Source: Kiritimatiellia bacterium (GTDB taxonomy: Bacteria; Verrucomicrobiota; Kiritimatiellia; UBA8416; JADHWI01). Taken from it: DNA of 64,000 nt. The first letter of the stretch is position 1. Every line of letters starts with the position of its first letter. Below the pieces are notes generated by a model. That model was given only the letters and a program-made list of their open reading frames with translations, was not told the origin of the DNA and searched no databases. The stretch is from NCBI GenBank assembly GCA_030744755.1, contig JASLPY010000010.1, positions 43,918 to 107,917 of the forward strand, in the 5' to 3' direction. Positions 48,996 through 57,315 of this stretch are shown in pieces. The translations under genes and the position numbers were made by a program.

Positions 48996-50696
48996 CTATT
49001 CCTTTTCGTTCTGCTGCCTGAGATAGCTGATAATATCATTGATCTCGCTACCTGTCATTTCCACAATTCCGCCTCCGCCGCGAATCATGGAACGCATGCT
49101 GTCACCGTGTCCCATGGACATGATGGCTTGTAGATACGCATCACTGACGGCATTGAGAAAACCGGAACTGCTGAGCCGCGGCGCAAAGCCATTCTCCTGC
49201 CTGGTGCCATGGCATTGGGCACATTGGCGGTCGAACAGTTGATGGCCGTTGCTGGCCGTTCCCTGCACCCTTTTAGCTCTTATCAGATGGGCGTCTTCGG
49301 CTGAACGCAGGTAGGCTACAATGGCCCGAATGTCGGCTTCTCCCAACTCTCCGAGCGCATCCTGGCCTGGAGAAAACCCTCTCATCTCAGTGCCGCTTCG
49401 GCCATTGGCAATGGTGCCCTCGATGAACCCATCGCTTACCGTGCTGAGGAAGGTGGGACGGCCAATGGCTGGACCGGATTCGCCACCACCAAAATCACCG
49501 TGGCATTGCGCGCAGTTGCGCGCAAACATGGATCGTCCAGTTGCGATATCCCCCTGGCTGACCGATTTGCCTATCGTACTGAAGGTCTTCTTCTGGAGCG
49601 TGCGCATGTATGTGATCGTATCATCAATATCCTGCGCGGACAGATCCGCCATCCCGTGGGTGCCTGACAGATTAGCACGCATGGGCGTTTCTGTACGACC
49701 ATAGCTGATCGTTTCACGCAGGAATCGGTCGTCGGACGATTCCAGGAACTGTCTTCCGCCAATTGCCGGGGCAATCAGGCCGATACCCTCGTGACCGTGA
49801 CATTGGGCACAGACGCGTGCAAAGACGTCCCTGCCGGCGCTCTCGCTACCAACAGCCACTTTTGCGTGCGATCTGACGACACCACTCTCGAAAGATCGTA
49901 AATAGGCCATCAAAGCCCCAGCGTCCCGAGTTGAGATGTGCTTCCATGCACCCATGGCCGTTCCACGACGACCGTGCATGATCGCCTGGTACAGGAACTG
50001 GTCTGAGGCGAGAGCCTGCAGTTCCGGAGATTTGAGAGACGGACCGAGTCGCCCTTCTGCTTCAAAGCCATGGCAGGCGGCACAGCGACCCCGAAAGATG
50101 GCTTGACCCCTTTCGGCTGCACCGGGACGCTTCATCTCTGTCTTGGTCTCAGCCAGCGAAGGGAACTTACTGTTCTCCCGTACAACATAGGCAATGATGT
50201 CTTTGACTTCCTTGTCCTTCAGGAAATACCAGGAGGGCATTGCTGTGCCGTTGCGGCCGTTGACTATCGTGGTTTTGAGAAACTCTTCCGATGCATACGA
50301 TATGAACTGGGGGCTTGAAAGCGTTGGGCCAATCATATCGACCTCGTATTCGCCACCAATTCCGTGACACCCGCCACAGCGGCTCTCGAACCTGATCATC
50401 CCAAGATTCGCACGGCCTCTATACGTTTCGTCGATATCCTCTTTTGGAATCGTCTTCCGGCTCAGCACATAACGGCTGACTGTGTCGATTTCTGATTCCG
50501 ACATTCCTCCCGAACCACCCCATTCCGGCATGACATCACTGCCCGAGGCAGTAACCATGGACTTGATGAATGACAGTTCCGCGACGGAGAGGAACGCCTC
50601 ACTGGCAAGGGAGGGCCCAACTTTGTTGAGTTCGGGAATCTCCGCACCTTCACCATCCTTTCCGTGACAAGCAGAACAACTCTCATCATAAAGCAT
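48996..50696 (-). CDS. Hexaheme part of a multiheme c cytochrome (downstream reading frame)
   Basis: This frame of 566 residues carries six CxxCH motifs (CSACH, CGGCH, CAACH, and CAQCH three times), each in a class I cytochrome c-like domain of about 90 residues with a GPxL/GPAI loop and YLR(S/Q) helix. The only start in frame, MLYDESC, has no signal peptide, although c-type hemes are attached outside the membrane. Coding sense continues upstream of it in this frame (QIPDRIQDFEKHLPQATGA) into the area where the upstream cytochrome frame ends. I read it as the second part of one decaheme protein split by a frameshift. It would carry electrons from the bc complex towards NapA. Confidence 0.8.
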   Translation of the reverse strand: MLYDESCSACHGKDGEGAEIPELNKVGPSLASEAFLSVAELSFIKSMVTASGSDVMPEWGGSGGMSESEIDTVSRYVLSRKTIPKEDIDETYRGRANLGMIRFESRCGGCHGIGGEYEVDMIGPTLSSPQFISYASEEFLKTTIVNGRNGTAMPSWYFLKDKEVKDIIAYVVRENSKFPSLAETKTEMKRPGAAERGQAIFRGRCAACHGFEAEGRLGPSLKSPELQALASDQFLYQAIMHGRRGTAMGAWKHISTRDAGALMAYLRSFESGVVRSHAKVAVGSESAGRDVFARVCAQCHGHEGIGLIAPAIGGRQFLESSDDRFLRETISYGRTETPMRANLSGTHGMADLSAQDIDDTITYMRTLQKKTFSTIGKSVSQGDIATGRSMFARNCAQCHGDFGGGESGPAIGRPTFLSTVSDGFIEGTIANGRSGTEMRGFSPGQDALGELGEADIRAIVAYLRSAEDAHLIRAKRVQGTASNGHQLFDRQCAQCHGTRQENGFAPRLSSSGFLNAVSDAYLQAIMSMGHGDSMRSMIRGGGGIVEMTGSEINDIISYLRQQNEKE

Positions 50697-51550
50697 GGCG
50701 CCGGTTGCCTGCGGAAGATGCTTTTCAAAGTCCTGAATACGGTCCGGGATCTGGCGTTGCTGAAACTCTTCAGGTAGATTGCCAGCGCATAGGCGTCCTC
50801 ATCGGTGAGATCCTGAATGATCATGCTTGAGTCGTGGGGCTGCGCCTTCGGGTAGCGTACGGCCTCGTACAGATACGCCAGGTTGACGTTTCCTTCAAAC
50901 TTCCCGAGCAGGGATTCGCGGTACTTCGCGACAGGTGCCTTCACGTGAAACGATGCATCACCGATCGCCGACAGGTCGGGCCCGAGGAAACCACCGACCC
51001 CATTCCGCTTGTGGCAGCCGAGGCATCCGCCCTCTGCGAACAGCTTACGGCCGCGCTGCAGCGTCGTGGTCATCGGCAGGCTCTCGATGTGATGGCAGCG
51101 CAGACAATTGGCCTGCATCATGTCCCCGTGCAGGCGCGGCTTCTCCCAGAACTTGATGTCGTTGGCATGAGCGTCAGCCTTCCGGGTGGCCCGCCCCTGA
51201 CCGTCATGGCAAATCGTGCAGCCCATCTTCCGAATATCATGTTTGGCCAGGATGTCGCCGGGATGCGTCTTGATGGGTTGCGCCTGCTCTTTCATGCGTG
51301 GATCCTCCACGCCGACATGGCAGGAGACACAACGGTCGGCCTCGCCCAGGTGCGGAAGGAACAACTGGCGACGTCTGACCCGGTACGCCTTGGCGTCCCC
51401 AGTCTCCTCGGGAGTTTGGGCCTGCTCGATCAGAGCATTTCGATACTGAACCTGGTACCTTCTGTGTGGTGGCGAAATCGTCTCATGGAAGGCTGCAAAC
51501 AGCAGCATGCCGATCGTCAGCATGCTCGACAGGAGAAGAGTTTGTCTCAT
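50462..51550 (-). CDS. Tetraheme part of a multiheme c cytochrome (upstream reading frame)
   Basis: From the ATG at 51550 the frame gives 362 residues. A membrane anchor (LLLSSMLTIGMLLFAAFHE) is followed by four c-heme motifs, CVSCH, CTICH, CLRCH and CLGCH. Sense is lost after LTDEDAYALAIYLKSF, near 50765. The remaining tail is an out-of-frame reading of the next frame's heme region and overlaps it by 235 bases. One extra base in the TTT at that point would join both frames into a protein of about 840-880 residues with ten hemes. That would match the octaheme protein of the first bc cluster in size and position. Confidence 0.8.
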   Translation of the reverse strand: MRQTLLLSSMLTIGMLLFAAFHETISPPHRRYQVQYRNALIEQAQTPEETGDAKAYRVRRRQLFLPHLGEADRCVSCHVGVEDPRMKEQAQPIKTHPGDILAKHDIRKMGCTICHDGQGRATRKADAHANDIKFWEKPRLHGDMMQANCLRCHHIESLPMTTTLQRGRKLFAEGGCLGCHKRNGVGGFLGPDLSAIGDASFHVKAPVAKYRESLLGKFEGNVNLAYLYEAVRYPKAQPHDSSMIIQDLTDEDAYALAIYLKSFSNARSRTVFRTLKSIFRRQPAPCFMMRVVLLVTERMVKVRRFPNSTKLGPPLPVRRSSPSRNCHSSSPWLLPRAVMSCRNGVVREECRNQKSTQSAVMC

Positions 51551-51575
51551 TTCGTTATTGTCCCCAGGCTTAATT

Positions 51576-51914
51576 TCAATGGGTAGGCCACAGACTGGGC
51601 CACCAATAGAAGTCCCAATTGGGACCGCGATGCACTGATGCAAAGTAGGTTAGAATGACAAAGCTCACGAGGAAATGTACAAAAAGTACTGTCATACCAT
51701 GTCGTGTCGATCGTGTCTTCACAATGACACCGAGCGAGAGCAGAACAAACAGCCCTGTCAACACGGTTCCCGGATTAATGAACGTTATCCAGATCTGGCT
51801 GAGGTGCAGCCATCCTATGCTGACATTAATTACCAGCATTCCTATGACAGCGATACATGAGAGAATGGATGTCTTGATCGCCGTGTTCCTGATGCTTGAC
51901 AGATTAACAGCCAT
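51576..51914 (-). CDS. Small three-helix membrane protein of the bc cluster
   Basis: This 112-residue protein (ATG at 51914; 11-base overlap with the cytochrome b stop) has three hydrophobic helices and ends RGPNWDFYWWPSLWPTH. The motif RGPNW-[ND]-F also occurs within the longer cytochrome b-type protein at 17329. So this gene seems to be the detached C-terminal extension of that subunit. It probably belongs to the complex. Confidence 0.65.
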   Translation of the reverse strand: MAVNLSSIRNTAIKTSILSCIAVIGMLVINVSIGWLHLSQIWITFINPGTVLTGLFVLLSLGVIVKTRSTRHGMTVLFVHFLVSFVILTYFASVHRGPNWDFYWWPSLWPTH

Positions 51915-53046
51915 ATGAACGTCCGCTCTGCCCCTCCTCGCGGTCAAGGTAGGGAATCAGGATGAGAAACAGAACCGACAACGTGGGCAGCATGATTCCT
52001 CCGGCAAAGGCTGAGTACGAGATGACCTCCTGTAGCGCAAGGAAATACCATGGTGCCTTTGCGGGGTTCTCGGGTACGGCCGGGTTGGCCATTTCCTTCA
52101 GCGGTGCGTTGAAAACAACTGAGAGAAGCATCAGGGAGACGATGACCAACGACATGATGGCCATCTCCCTGTAAAAGACACTGGGCCAGGTAGAGACCGT
52201 CTGTTCCGGTCCGCGATCAACTGCCGGAGTCTTGTCGGGGACCACGCACATGAGACCATAAGTCTTGTCCGGTTTCTGTTGAAAAGCAGTTTCGGCAAGT
52301 TCATCGCGGGGCGTCCCCTCAAGTTCATCGTCGGTGATGTCGCTGGGCCGCGAGAGACCGCCGTCCTTTCTGATTCGCCAGACATGCACCACCATGAGTA
52401 TCATCATCATGATCGGCAGCACAATGCAGTGTCCCCAGTAAAAACGTAACAGTGCCGGCCCACCAACTGACTTCGACCCCAACATAAAATCACGCTGTAG
52501 TCCGCCAATGTCAAACTTGTCGGTAATGCCGAGAGCGTCAGTGATTTCCGCCGGACTCGCCGCGATGTTCGACCCAATGGTAATCGCCCAGTAAGCCAGC
52601 TGATCCCAGGGAAGACAGTAACCGGTAAAGGCAAGTGCCAGAGTCAACACCAGCAGCAAGACTCCAACAACCCAGTTGAACTGCCTGGGGCCCTTGTATG
52701 AATTGGTAAAGAATACGCGGGCCATGTGGAAAAACACCAGCGCCACCATCATGTAGGCACCCCAACGGTGCACATTCCTGAGGTAACGTCCGCCCGGCAC
52801 CACAGATTGAATGTCCTTTATCGAATTGTAGGCACCCTCCACCGATGGCTGAAAGTAGATCATCAGGACCACGCCTGACACGGCCAGCACCACAAAGACC
52901 GACAGCAAGGCTATTCCCAAACCCATGGTAAACAACGGCCTGCAGCTCCATCGATGCGTTCGCACACTGTGAACATGGAGAAAAACACTGCCGAAGACGG
53001 ATTTTGAGCGTGCCCGACTGCTGTTCGGCACTCCCTGCCGCATCAC
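51904..53046 (-). CDS. Fused cytochrome b (b6 plus subunit IV)
   Basis: This protein (380 residues from GTG at 53046) has the b6 part with H-x13-H (HRWGAYMMVALVFFH) and H-x14-H (HCIVLPIMMMILMVVH). After a polar linker of about 70 residues it continues with a subunit IV part containing NPAKAPWYFLALQEV. In the first bc cluster the two parts are separate genes. The frame stays open upstream of the drawn start (SLPKNFTESV) to a stop near 53120, so the true N-terminus may be slightly longer with a non-ATG start. It lies about 100 bases downstream of the Rieske gene. Confidence 0.88.
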   Translation of the reverse strand: MMRQGVPNSSRARSKSVFGSVFLHVHSVRTHRWSCRPLFTMGLGIALLSVFVVLAVSGVVLMIYFQPSVEGAYNSIKDIQSVVPGGRYLRNVHRWGAYMMVALVFFHMARVFFTNSYKGPRQFNWVVGVLLLVLTLALAFTGYCLPWDQLAYWAITIGSNIAASPAEITDALGITDKFDIGGLQRDFMLGSKSVGGPALLRFYWGHCIVLPIMMMILMVVHVWRIRKDGGLSRPSDITDDELEGTPRDELAETAFQQKPDKTYGLMCVVPDKTPAVDRGPEQTVSTWPSVFYREMAIMSLVIVSLMLLSVVFNAPLKEMANPAVPENPAKAPWYFLALQEVISYSAFAGGIMLPTLSVLFLILIPYLDREEGQSGRSYGC

Positions 53047-53149
53047 GCTCTCTGTGAAGTTCTTCGGCAGGGAGAGGAAGTTGCGGCCGAGTTGGCGCAG
53101 TCCGGATACCGGCTCCCGCTCTCACGAGTTGCTTGATCTTCTTGATTCT

Positions 53150-53626
53150 TCATACTTTCAGTTTCTCATTTGGGCCGAGTCGCACGTTCTGATCCACCAT
53201 CATCTGTCCGCCCGAGACGAGCGAGACCTCGTACCTGTCCAGCGATCGTGGTGCGGGAGGCTTCATCACCATGCCTTCCATTGTGAATTTCGACCCATGG
53301 CAGGGACAATCAAACTGCTCACGGCCTTTATCCAGCGTGACCACACAACCCAGGTGCGTACAAACAAGGGAAAGCGCATAGATGCCTTCCTCGTCACTGA
53401 TGACCACCACTTTTTCCTCCTCAAACACTCTGGCTGTCCCCGGCGGAAAATCCTGGGGTGGTCCAATCTTAAACTGCTTTGATGGATCAGGCATCACCGA
53501 AGGGCTGAGCCCTACCAGGGATCCTACGCCAGCCAGACCAACGGCCGTCAGAAAAGCAGAGACACCCGCTTTCCCCAAGAAGTCGCGTCTGCAGCACTTC
53601 GGTTCAACGTTCTCGTCATGAGACAT
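53150..53626 (-). CDS. Rieske [2Fe-2S] protein of the second bc complex
   Basis: This 158-residue protein has a twin-arginine signal (CCRRDFLGKAGVSAF), one hydrophobic anchor, and the Rieske boxes CTHLGC and CPCHGSKF. It is 35 residues shorter than the first Rieske protein, mostly at the N-terminus. The start overlaps the end of the GltD-like gene by 11 bases. Partner of the fused cytochrome b. Confidence 0.93.
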   Translation of the reverse strand: MSHDENVEPKCCRRDFLGKAGVSAFLTAVGLAGVGSLVGLSPSVMPDPSKQFKIGPPQDFPPGTARVFEEEKVVVISDEEGIYALSLVCTHLGCVVTLDKGREQFDCPCHGSKFTMEGMVMKPPAPRSLDRYEVSLVSGGQMMVDQNVRLGPNEKLKV

Positions 53627-55283
53627 CTCTTATCCTCCGTTCCTGAAATGAAAATCTCTCCATTGTGATGGCACCTACAGGACATCGCTCGGCACACAGT
53701 CCACAGCGGATGCAACGATCCTCATCCTTGATGATTGCTGAGGAGGTATCCTTACTGTCACCCATCTGATGGCGGTCGAGAACATCCAGAAGATCCTTGT
53801 TCTCCATATCCGCAGTACCAAGCGATATGAGCTTCAGGCAGAGCTCGGGGCATACTTCAGAACATCCTCCGCAAAGTATACATTTGCTGCCATCGAAGAT
53901 CGTGTTCACACCACAATCGAGACAGCGGGACGCTTCGCGACAAGCCGAAGCAGTCTCCATCCGGCTTTCGACCTCACGTGTCATGTCGCGCCGATATCCC
54001 GGATCGAGCGTCTGGAGCTCAGCGCGGTCAATGATTTCGTAGCCTCCCTCTCGTTCATAGTCGAGGATCTCAAGGTGGGCTTCGCTATCTTCGAAACTCA
54101 CGGCGTTGCCCGTCAGATGTTTGAATACGCCGCGGGCCGCCTTCTTTCCCGATGCCACGGCATCGATAACCAGACGCGGTCCGGTCTGGAGATCGCCGGC
54201 GATGAAAACACCTTTCGCCGTTGTCATCAGTGTTTCGGGATCATGCCGGGGATATCCCCTCTCATCCAATTCCACGCCGCTGTCCTTCGGGATGAATCCG
54301 AGGTCACAGACCTGGCCGATAGCGACCAGGACCGTGTCGCACGCGATGACTTCGGTCCGGTCATGGTCGAAGGTGGGGTTGAAACGCCCGTCATCATCAA
54401 AAAGACTCACCACATGGGCAAACTTTACGCCGGTAACCTTGCCATTCTCGTCCCGTAAGACCTCCTGGGGGCCAAGGCTGTTGTGGCGGATCACACCCTC
54501 TTCCTCCCCTTCCCTGATATCCACGGGGTCGGCAAGCATCTGTTCACGACTTTCCAGGCAGCACAGATGTACCTCTCCACCGGCCGACTGTTGCGCGGCA
54601 ACGTGAGAGACATCCTCGTATGCAATATGCGCCGCGGTCGCTTCGTCCTGTGTAACATCGGAACCGGAAGCATCACCCGTGCGGCGCCAGGCGCTCCGGG
54701 CTACGTCATAGGATACACTGCCGCCGCCAATGACGACGATGTTTCGGCCAAGGGTCACCGGGCGGTCCAATGCCACGTCTCTGAGGAACTCAATTCCCAT
54801 CAGAACGCCCGGCCCTTCAATGCCCGGAATAGGCAGCGCCCGACTCTTCTTAGCGCCCACAGAAAGGACAACCGCGTCGTGATTATCAGTCAGTTGTGCC
54901 ATGGTGAGATCTTTCCCGACCTCGGTATTGCACTTGATCTCGACGCCCAGTGACTCAATGGTGGCCACCTCGGCCCGAATGAGGTCCCGAGGCAGACGAT
55001 ACTCTGGAATCCCCACGTAGAGCATGCCGGCCGCAACCGGTTCCATCTCGTAAATGACAGACTCAATTCCCAACAGGGCGAGATCATGGGCACAGGTCAA
55101 TCCCGCGGGTCCCGAACCGACCACGGCGACTCTCGGGGCTTTCTTCTCAGACACATCTCCGGGAGAGTCCATGTAGTTGCTCAAGTCGTCAGAGCTCACG
55201 CAGGCCTGGTCATGCAGTTTCTTGCGTAGGAAGTGGAAGAAACGATCAGAGGGTATGGCTTCTGCACCGAATTGCGATGTCAC
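53616..55283 (-). CDS. GltD-like NAD(P)-dependent flavoprotein (5' end disturbed)
   Basis: From the GTG at 55283 this frame gives 555 residues: FAD site VAVVGSGPAGLTCAHDL, NAD(P) site IGGGSVSYDVARSA, C-terminal clusters CILCGGCSEVCPELCL and CIRCGLCAERCPVGAI. The GTG is unlikely to be the real start. The same frame continues upstream through the conserved GltD N-terminal cysteines (PCQFACPVHAD, CGRICAAPCELSC) as far as 55526, where there is a TGA and no start codon in between. Beyond the TGA the same frame reads on (GEGRRVVREHFGAVFDRRT) to a GTG at 55634. The gene may carry a premature stop, a sequence error, or an unusual start. Position and likely role parallel the GltD-like gene of the first bc cluster. 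Confidence 0.8.
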   Translation of the reverse strand: MTSQFGAEAIPSDRFFHFLRKKLHDQACVSSDDLSNYMDSPGDVSEKKAPRVAVVGSGPAGLTCAHDLALLGIESVIYEMEPVAAGMLYVGIPEYRLPRDLIRAEVATIESLGVEIKCNTEVGKDLTMAQLTDNHDAVVLSVGAKKSRALPIPGIEGPGVLMGIEFLRDVALDRPVTLGRNIVVIGGGSVSYDVARSAWRRTGDASGSDVTQDEATAAHIAYEDVSHVAAQQSAGGEVHLCCLESREQMLADPVDIREGEEEGVIRHNSLGPQEVLRDENGKVTGVKFAHVVSLFDDDGRFNPTFDHDRTEVIACDTVLVAIGQVCDLGFIPKDSGVELDERGYPRHDPETLMTTAKGVFIAGDLQTGPRLVIDAVASGKKAARGVFKHLTGNAVSFEDSEAHLEILDYEREGGYEIIDRAELQTLDPGYRRDMTREVESRMETASACREASRCLDCGVNTIFDGSKCILCGGCSEVCPELCLKLISLGTADMENKDLLDVLDRHQMGDSKDTSSAIIKDEDRCIRCGLCAERCPVGAITMERFSFQERRIRDVS

Positions 55284-55529
55284 GAACCGTTTGAGTGCGC
55301 GAATCGAGATGGGGTCATCAATCTGCCCCCTGCGGCAGGACAGTTCACATGGCGCCGCGCAGATGCGGCCACAGACGGATGCCAGCGGATTCGGACCGCG
55401 GGCAATAAGGTAGGCCTCCTCAAGATTGCCTGCAGCAATAGCGCGAACGTACCCACGTGCATCGGCATGAACAGGACAAGCAAACTGGCAGGGAATATTC
55501 TCCTTCCAGTAGCCCAGATCAGGTATTCA

Positions 55530-55928
55530 TAACTTAAAGCCTTCCACGGCAGTCCTTCTGTCAAACACTGCACCAAAGTGCTCTCGTACCACCCGGCGAC
55601 CCTCGCCCAAGTGGATACCGTAACAGATGATCACTAATGCTCAAGATGATTTGCAATCCAAGCAAAGAGAGACTGAATTACTCTTGTTTGAAACGCAAGG
55701 GAAAAACCCAAAATGGATATTTTCGACGGGAAACAGACTATGCCTTCCGCACTTTACCGACCTTCGTGACCTCAAGGGCGAAGCAGGTTCGCAGACCCCT
55801 GCCCCTCTCTCCAGCATTGCGCCATTCGTCACTTGACACTTGCCACTTCACATTTCTACCCACTACAGTACGCGTGTACTACACAGTAGTATAAGCCTGC
55901 CACGGTGCGGCATCCCGAAAGGACCTCG
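55530..55928. promoter_or_regulatory. Divergent intergenic region with candidate operator (55862-55890)
   Basis: Between the minus-strand bc-nap operon and the plus-strand XRE gene. At 55862-55890 there are overlapping inverted repeats: ACTAC...GTAGT outside and AGTAC-GCGT-GTACT inside. A TAGTATAAG that could be a -10 box follows. A self-binding site for the XRE regulator is the simplest reading. It might also control the divergent operon. No other gene is seen; part of 55530-55634 may be coding (see the GltD-like gene). Confidence 0.4.
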
Positions 55929-56351
55929 ATGAAGAAGGCAGCAGAAGCAACCGACGGTGAGCATGGACCACTCACTCCCGTCACGGTGAAGAACGTTCGA
56001 GAGATCCTCGGCATAACCCAGACCGAGCTTGCCTCGGCCCTTGGAATTTCCGCAAAGGCCGTCCAGAGCTATGAACAGGGATGGAGAGACACGCCGGACC
56101 GGGTAATGATTCAAATCCTGGTCCTGTTGGCTATGTACCGCAGAAAGACAATGAAAGACGTCCCGTGCTGGGAAATCCGCCATTGCAGCGAAGACCAGCG
56201 CAGCGTGTGTCCCAGCTTCACCATATGCCAGGGTCTGTTCTGCTGGTTACTGGGATCGAGGGTATGCAAACCAGAGGAACCCGCCGAATCCAAAACGCTG
56301 GCCTGCAGCAACTGCAGCGTAGCACAGCGACTTCTCAAGGGGGAGGAGTAG
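55929..56351 (+). CDS. XRE-family regulator with cysteine-rich C-terminal domain
   Basis: This 140-residue protein has a helix-turn-helix at about 20-75 (LGITQTELASALGISAKAVQ, then SYEQGWRD). The second half has nine cysteines, CWEIRHCSEDQRSVC, CQGLFC, GSRVC and CSNC, of the sort often seen in metal- or cluster-binding zinc-ribbon-like domains. AAAGGA lies upstream of the ATG at 55929. It is divergent from the bc-nap operon, which makes a redox- or NO-responsive regulator of that operon an attractive but unproven idea. Confidence 0.7.
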   Translation: MKKAAEATDGEHGPLTPVTVKNVREILGITQTELASALGISAKAVQSYEQGWRDTPDRVMIQILVLLAMYRRKTMKDVPCWEIRHCSEDQRSVCPSFTICQGLFCWLLGSRVCKPEEPAESKTLACSNCSVAQRLLKGEE

Positions 56352-56408
56352 GCGCTCCCGCGGGGTAGCACAGGGAATTGACCGGCACCGATCGATGCAT
56401 CTGGCGGC

Positions 56409-56584
56409 AAACCCACCCCGCCCTACGGGCACCCCTCCAATGGAGGGGATCTGGGAGTTTGGCATTTATGGCTGATAGGTGACTCGTCACTGGGCAAACT
56501 TGGGCGTTGGATGTTGAGCGTTGGACGTTGGGCGTTGATCCCCGATCCCCTCCTTGGAGGGGTGCCCGTAGGGCGGGGTGGGTT
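56409..56584. repeat. Inverted repeat between convergent XRE and bioD genes
   Basis: AACCCACCCCGCCCTACGGG with CACCCCTCC-A-ATGGAGGGGATC (56409-56450) is mirrored at 56544-56584. Between the arms stands TTGGGCGTTGGATGTTGAGC with tandem GTTGGnCGTTG units, a repeat type I associate with PVC genomes. It can fold into a long stem and would also stop transcription from both sides. Confidence 0.8.
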
Positions 56585-56613
56585 CTTTGGCGTAACCAAC
56601 TCGAAATCGCGTT

Positions 56614-57315
56614 TCACTCCCCAAACGCTCCAGCCATCGCCTCTCCAAAAACTCTTTCACCCTCACGCCCCTGTGCCCCCTCATTCCCCACACGGCAAAG
56701 ATCGACAATCGTATCTGGAAACTGGAATCTCTCCAGGTAACGCTCAAAGGTAGTCCTGGAATCCGCGACAATTCGCTCGTCCTCATTCTCAAACCGGTTG
56801 TAGATCAGCCCCAGGAGCGGAACGCTTCGGGAGCGCAGCAACTCCATAGACATAAGTGTGTGGTTGATACTTCCCAGCCTCGATGATGTCACCAGGATCG
56901 TGGGATATTTGCGCTCTGCAAGGTAGTCGAGCACGGTGACCGAATCGTTGAGCGGTACATGCAAACCGCCAACTCCTTCGATGAGCAGGTTATCGTAGAT
57001 TCTTGCAAGTGATTCTGTTGCTTCGGTGATTCGGGCTGGTTCGATTTCCTGTCCCGACAATCGCGCGGCGAGATGCGGCGATGCAGGAACGGGGAAAATA
57101 TAGGGACAGGTCAGGCCTGAAACATCCTCCGGCACCAGGGGAATCTCCATGAGTTTCCTGTGCACCACGATGTCTTCCGCCGGCTTCTGTGACCCAGTCT
57201 GCACGATCTTCTGTGTTATGACGGACTGGTTCTGATCCGCCAAGTATTTCGCCCAGAGACCGACCGCCACCGTTTTACCGATGCCGGTATCGATTCCCGT
57301 AACAAATCGAATCAT
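56614..57315 (-). CDS. bioD: Dethiobiotin synthetase
   Basis: This 233-residue ATP-dependent enzyme closes the ureido ring of dethiobiotin. It starts at 57315, where ATG overlaps the bioC stop (ATGA); the P-loop GIDTGIGKTVAVG follows within the first 20 residues. EGVGGLHVPLNDS is the second conserved block, and the lysine in QKIVQTGSQK is typical. It is the last gene of the biotin operon. Confidence 0.93.
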   Translation of the reverse strand: MIRFVTGIDTGIGKTVAVGLWAKYLADQNQSVITQKIVQTGSQKPAEDIVVHRKLMEIPLVPEDVSGLTCPYIFPVPASPHLAARLSGQEIEPARITEATESLARIYDNLLIEGVGGLHVPLNDSVTVLDYLAERKYPTILVTSSRLGSINHTLMSMELLRSRSVPLLGLIYNRFENEDERIVADSRTTFERYLERFQFPDTIVDLCRVGNEGAQGREGERVFGEAMAGAFGE

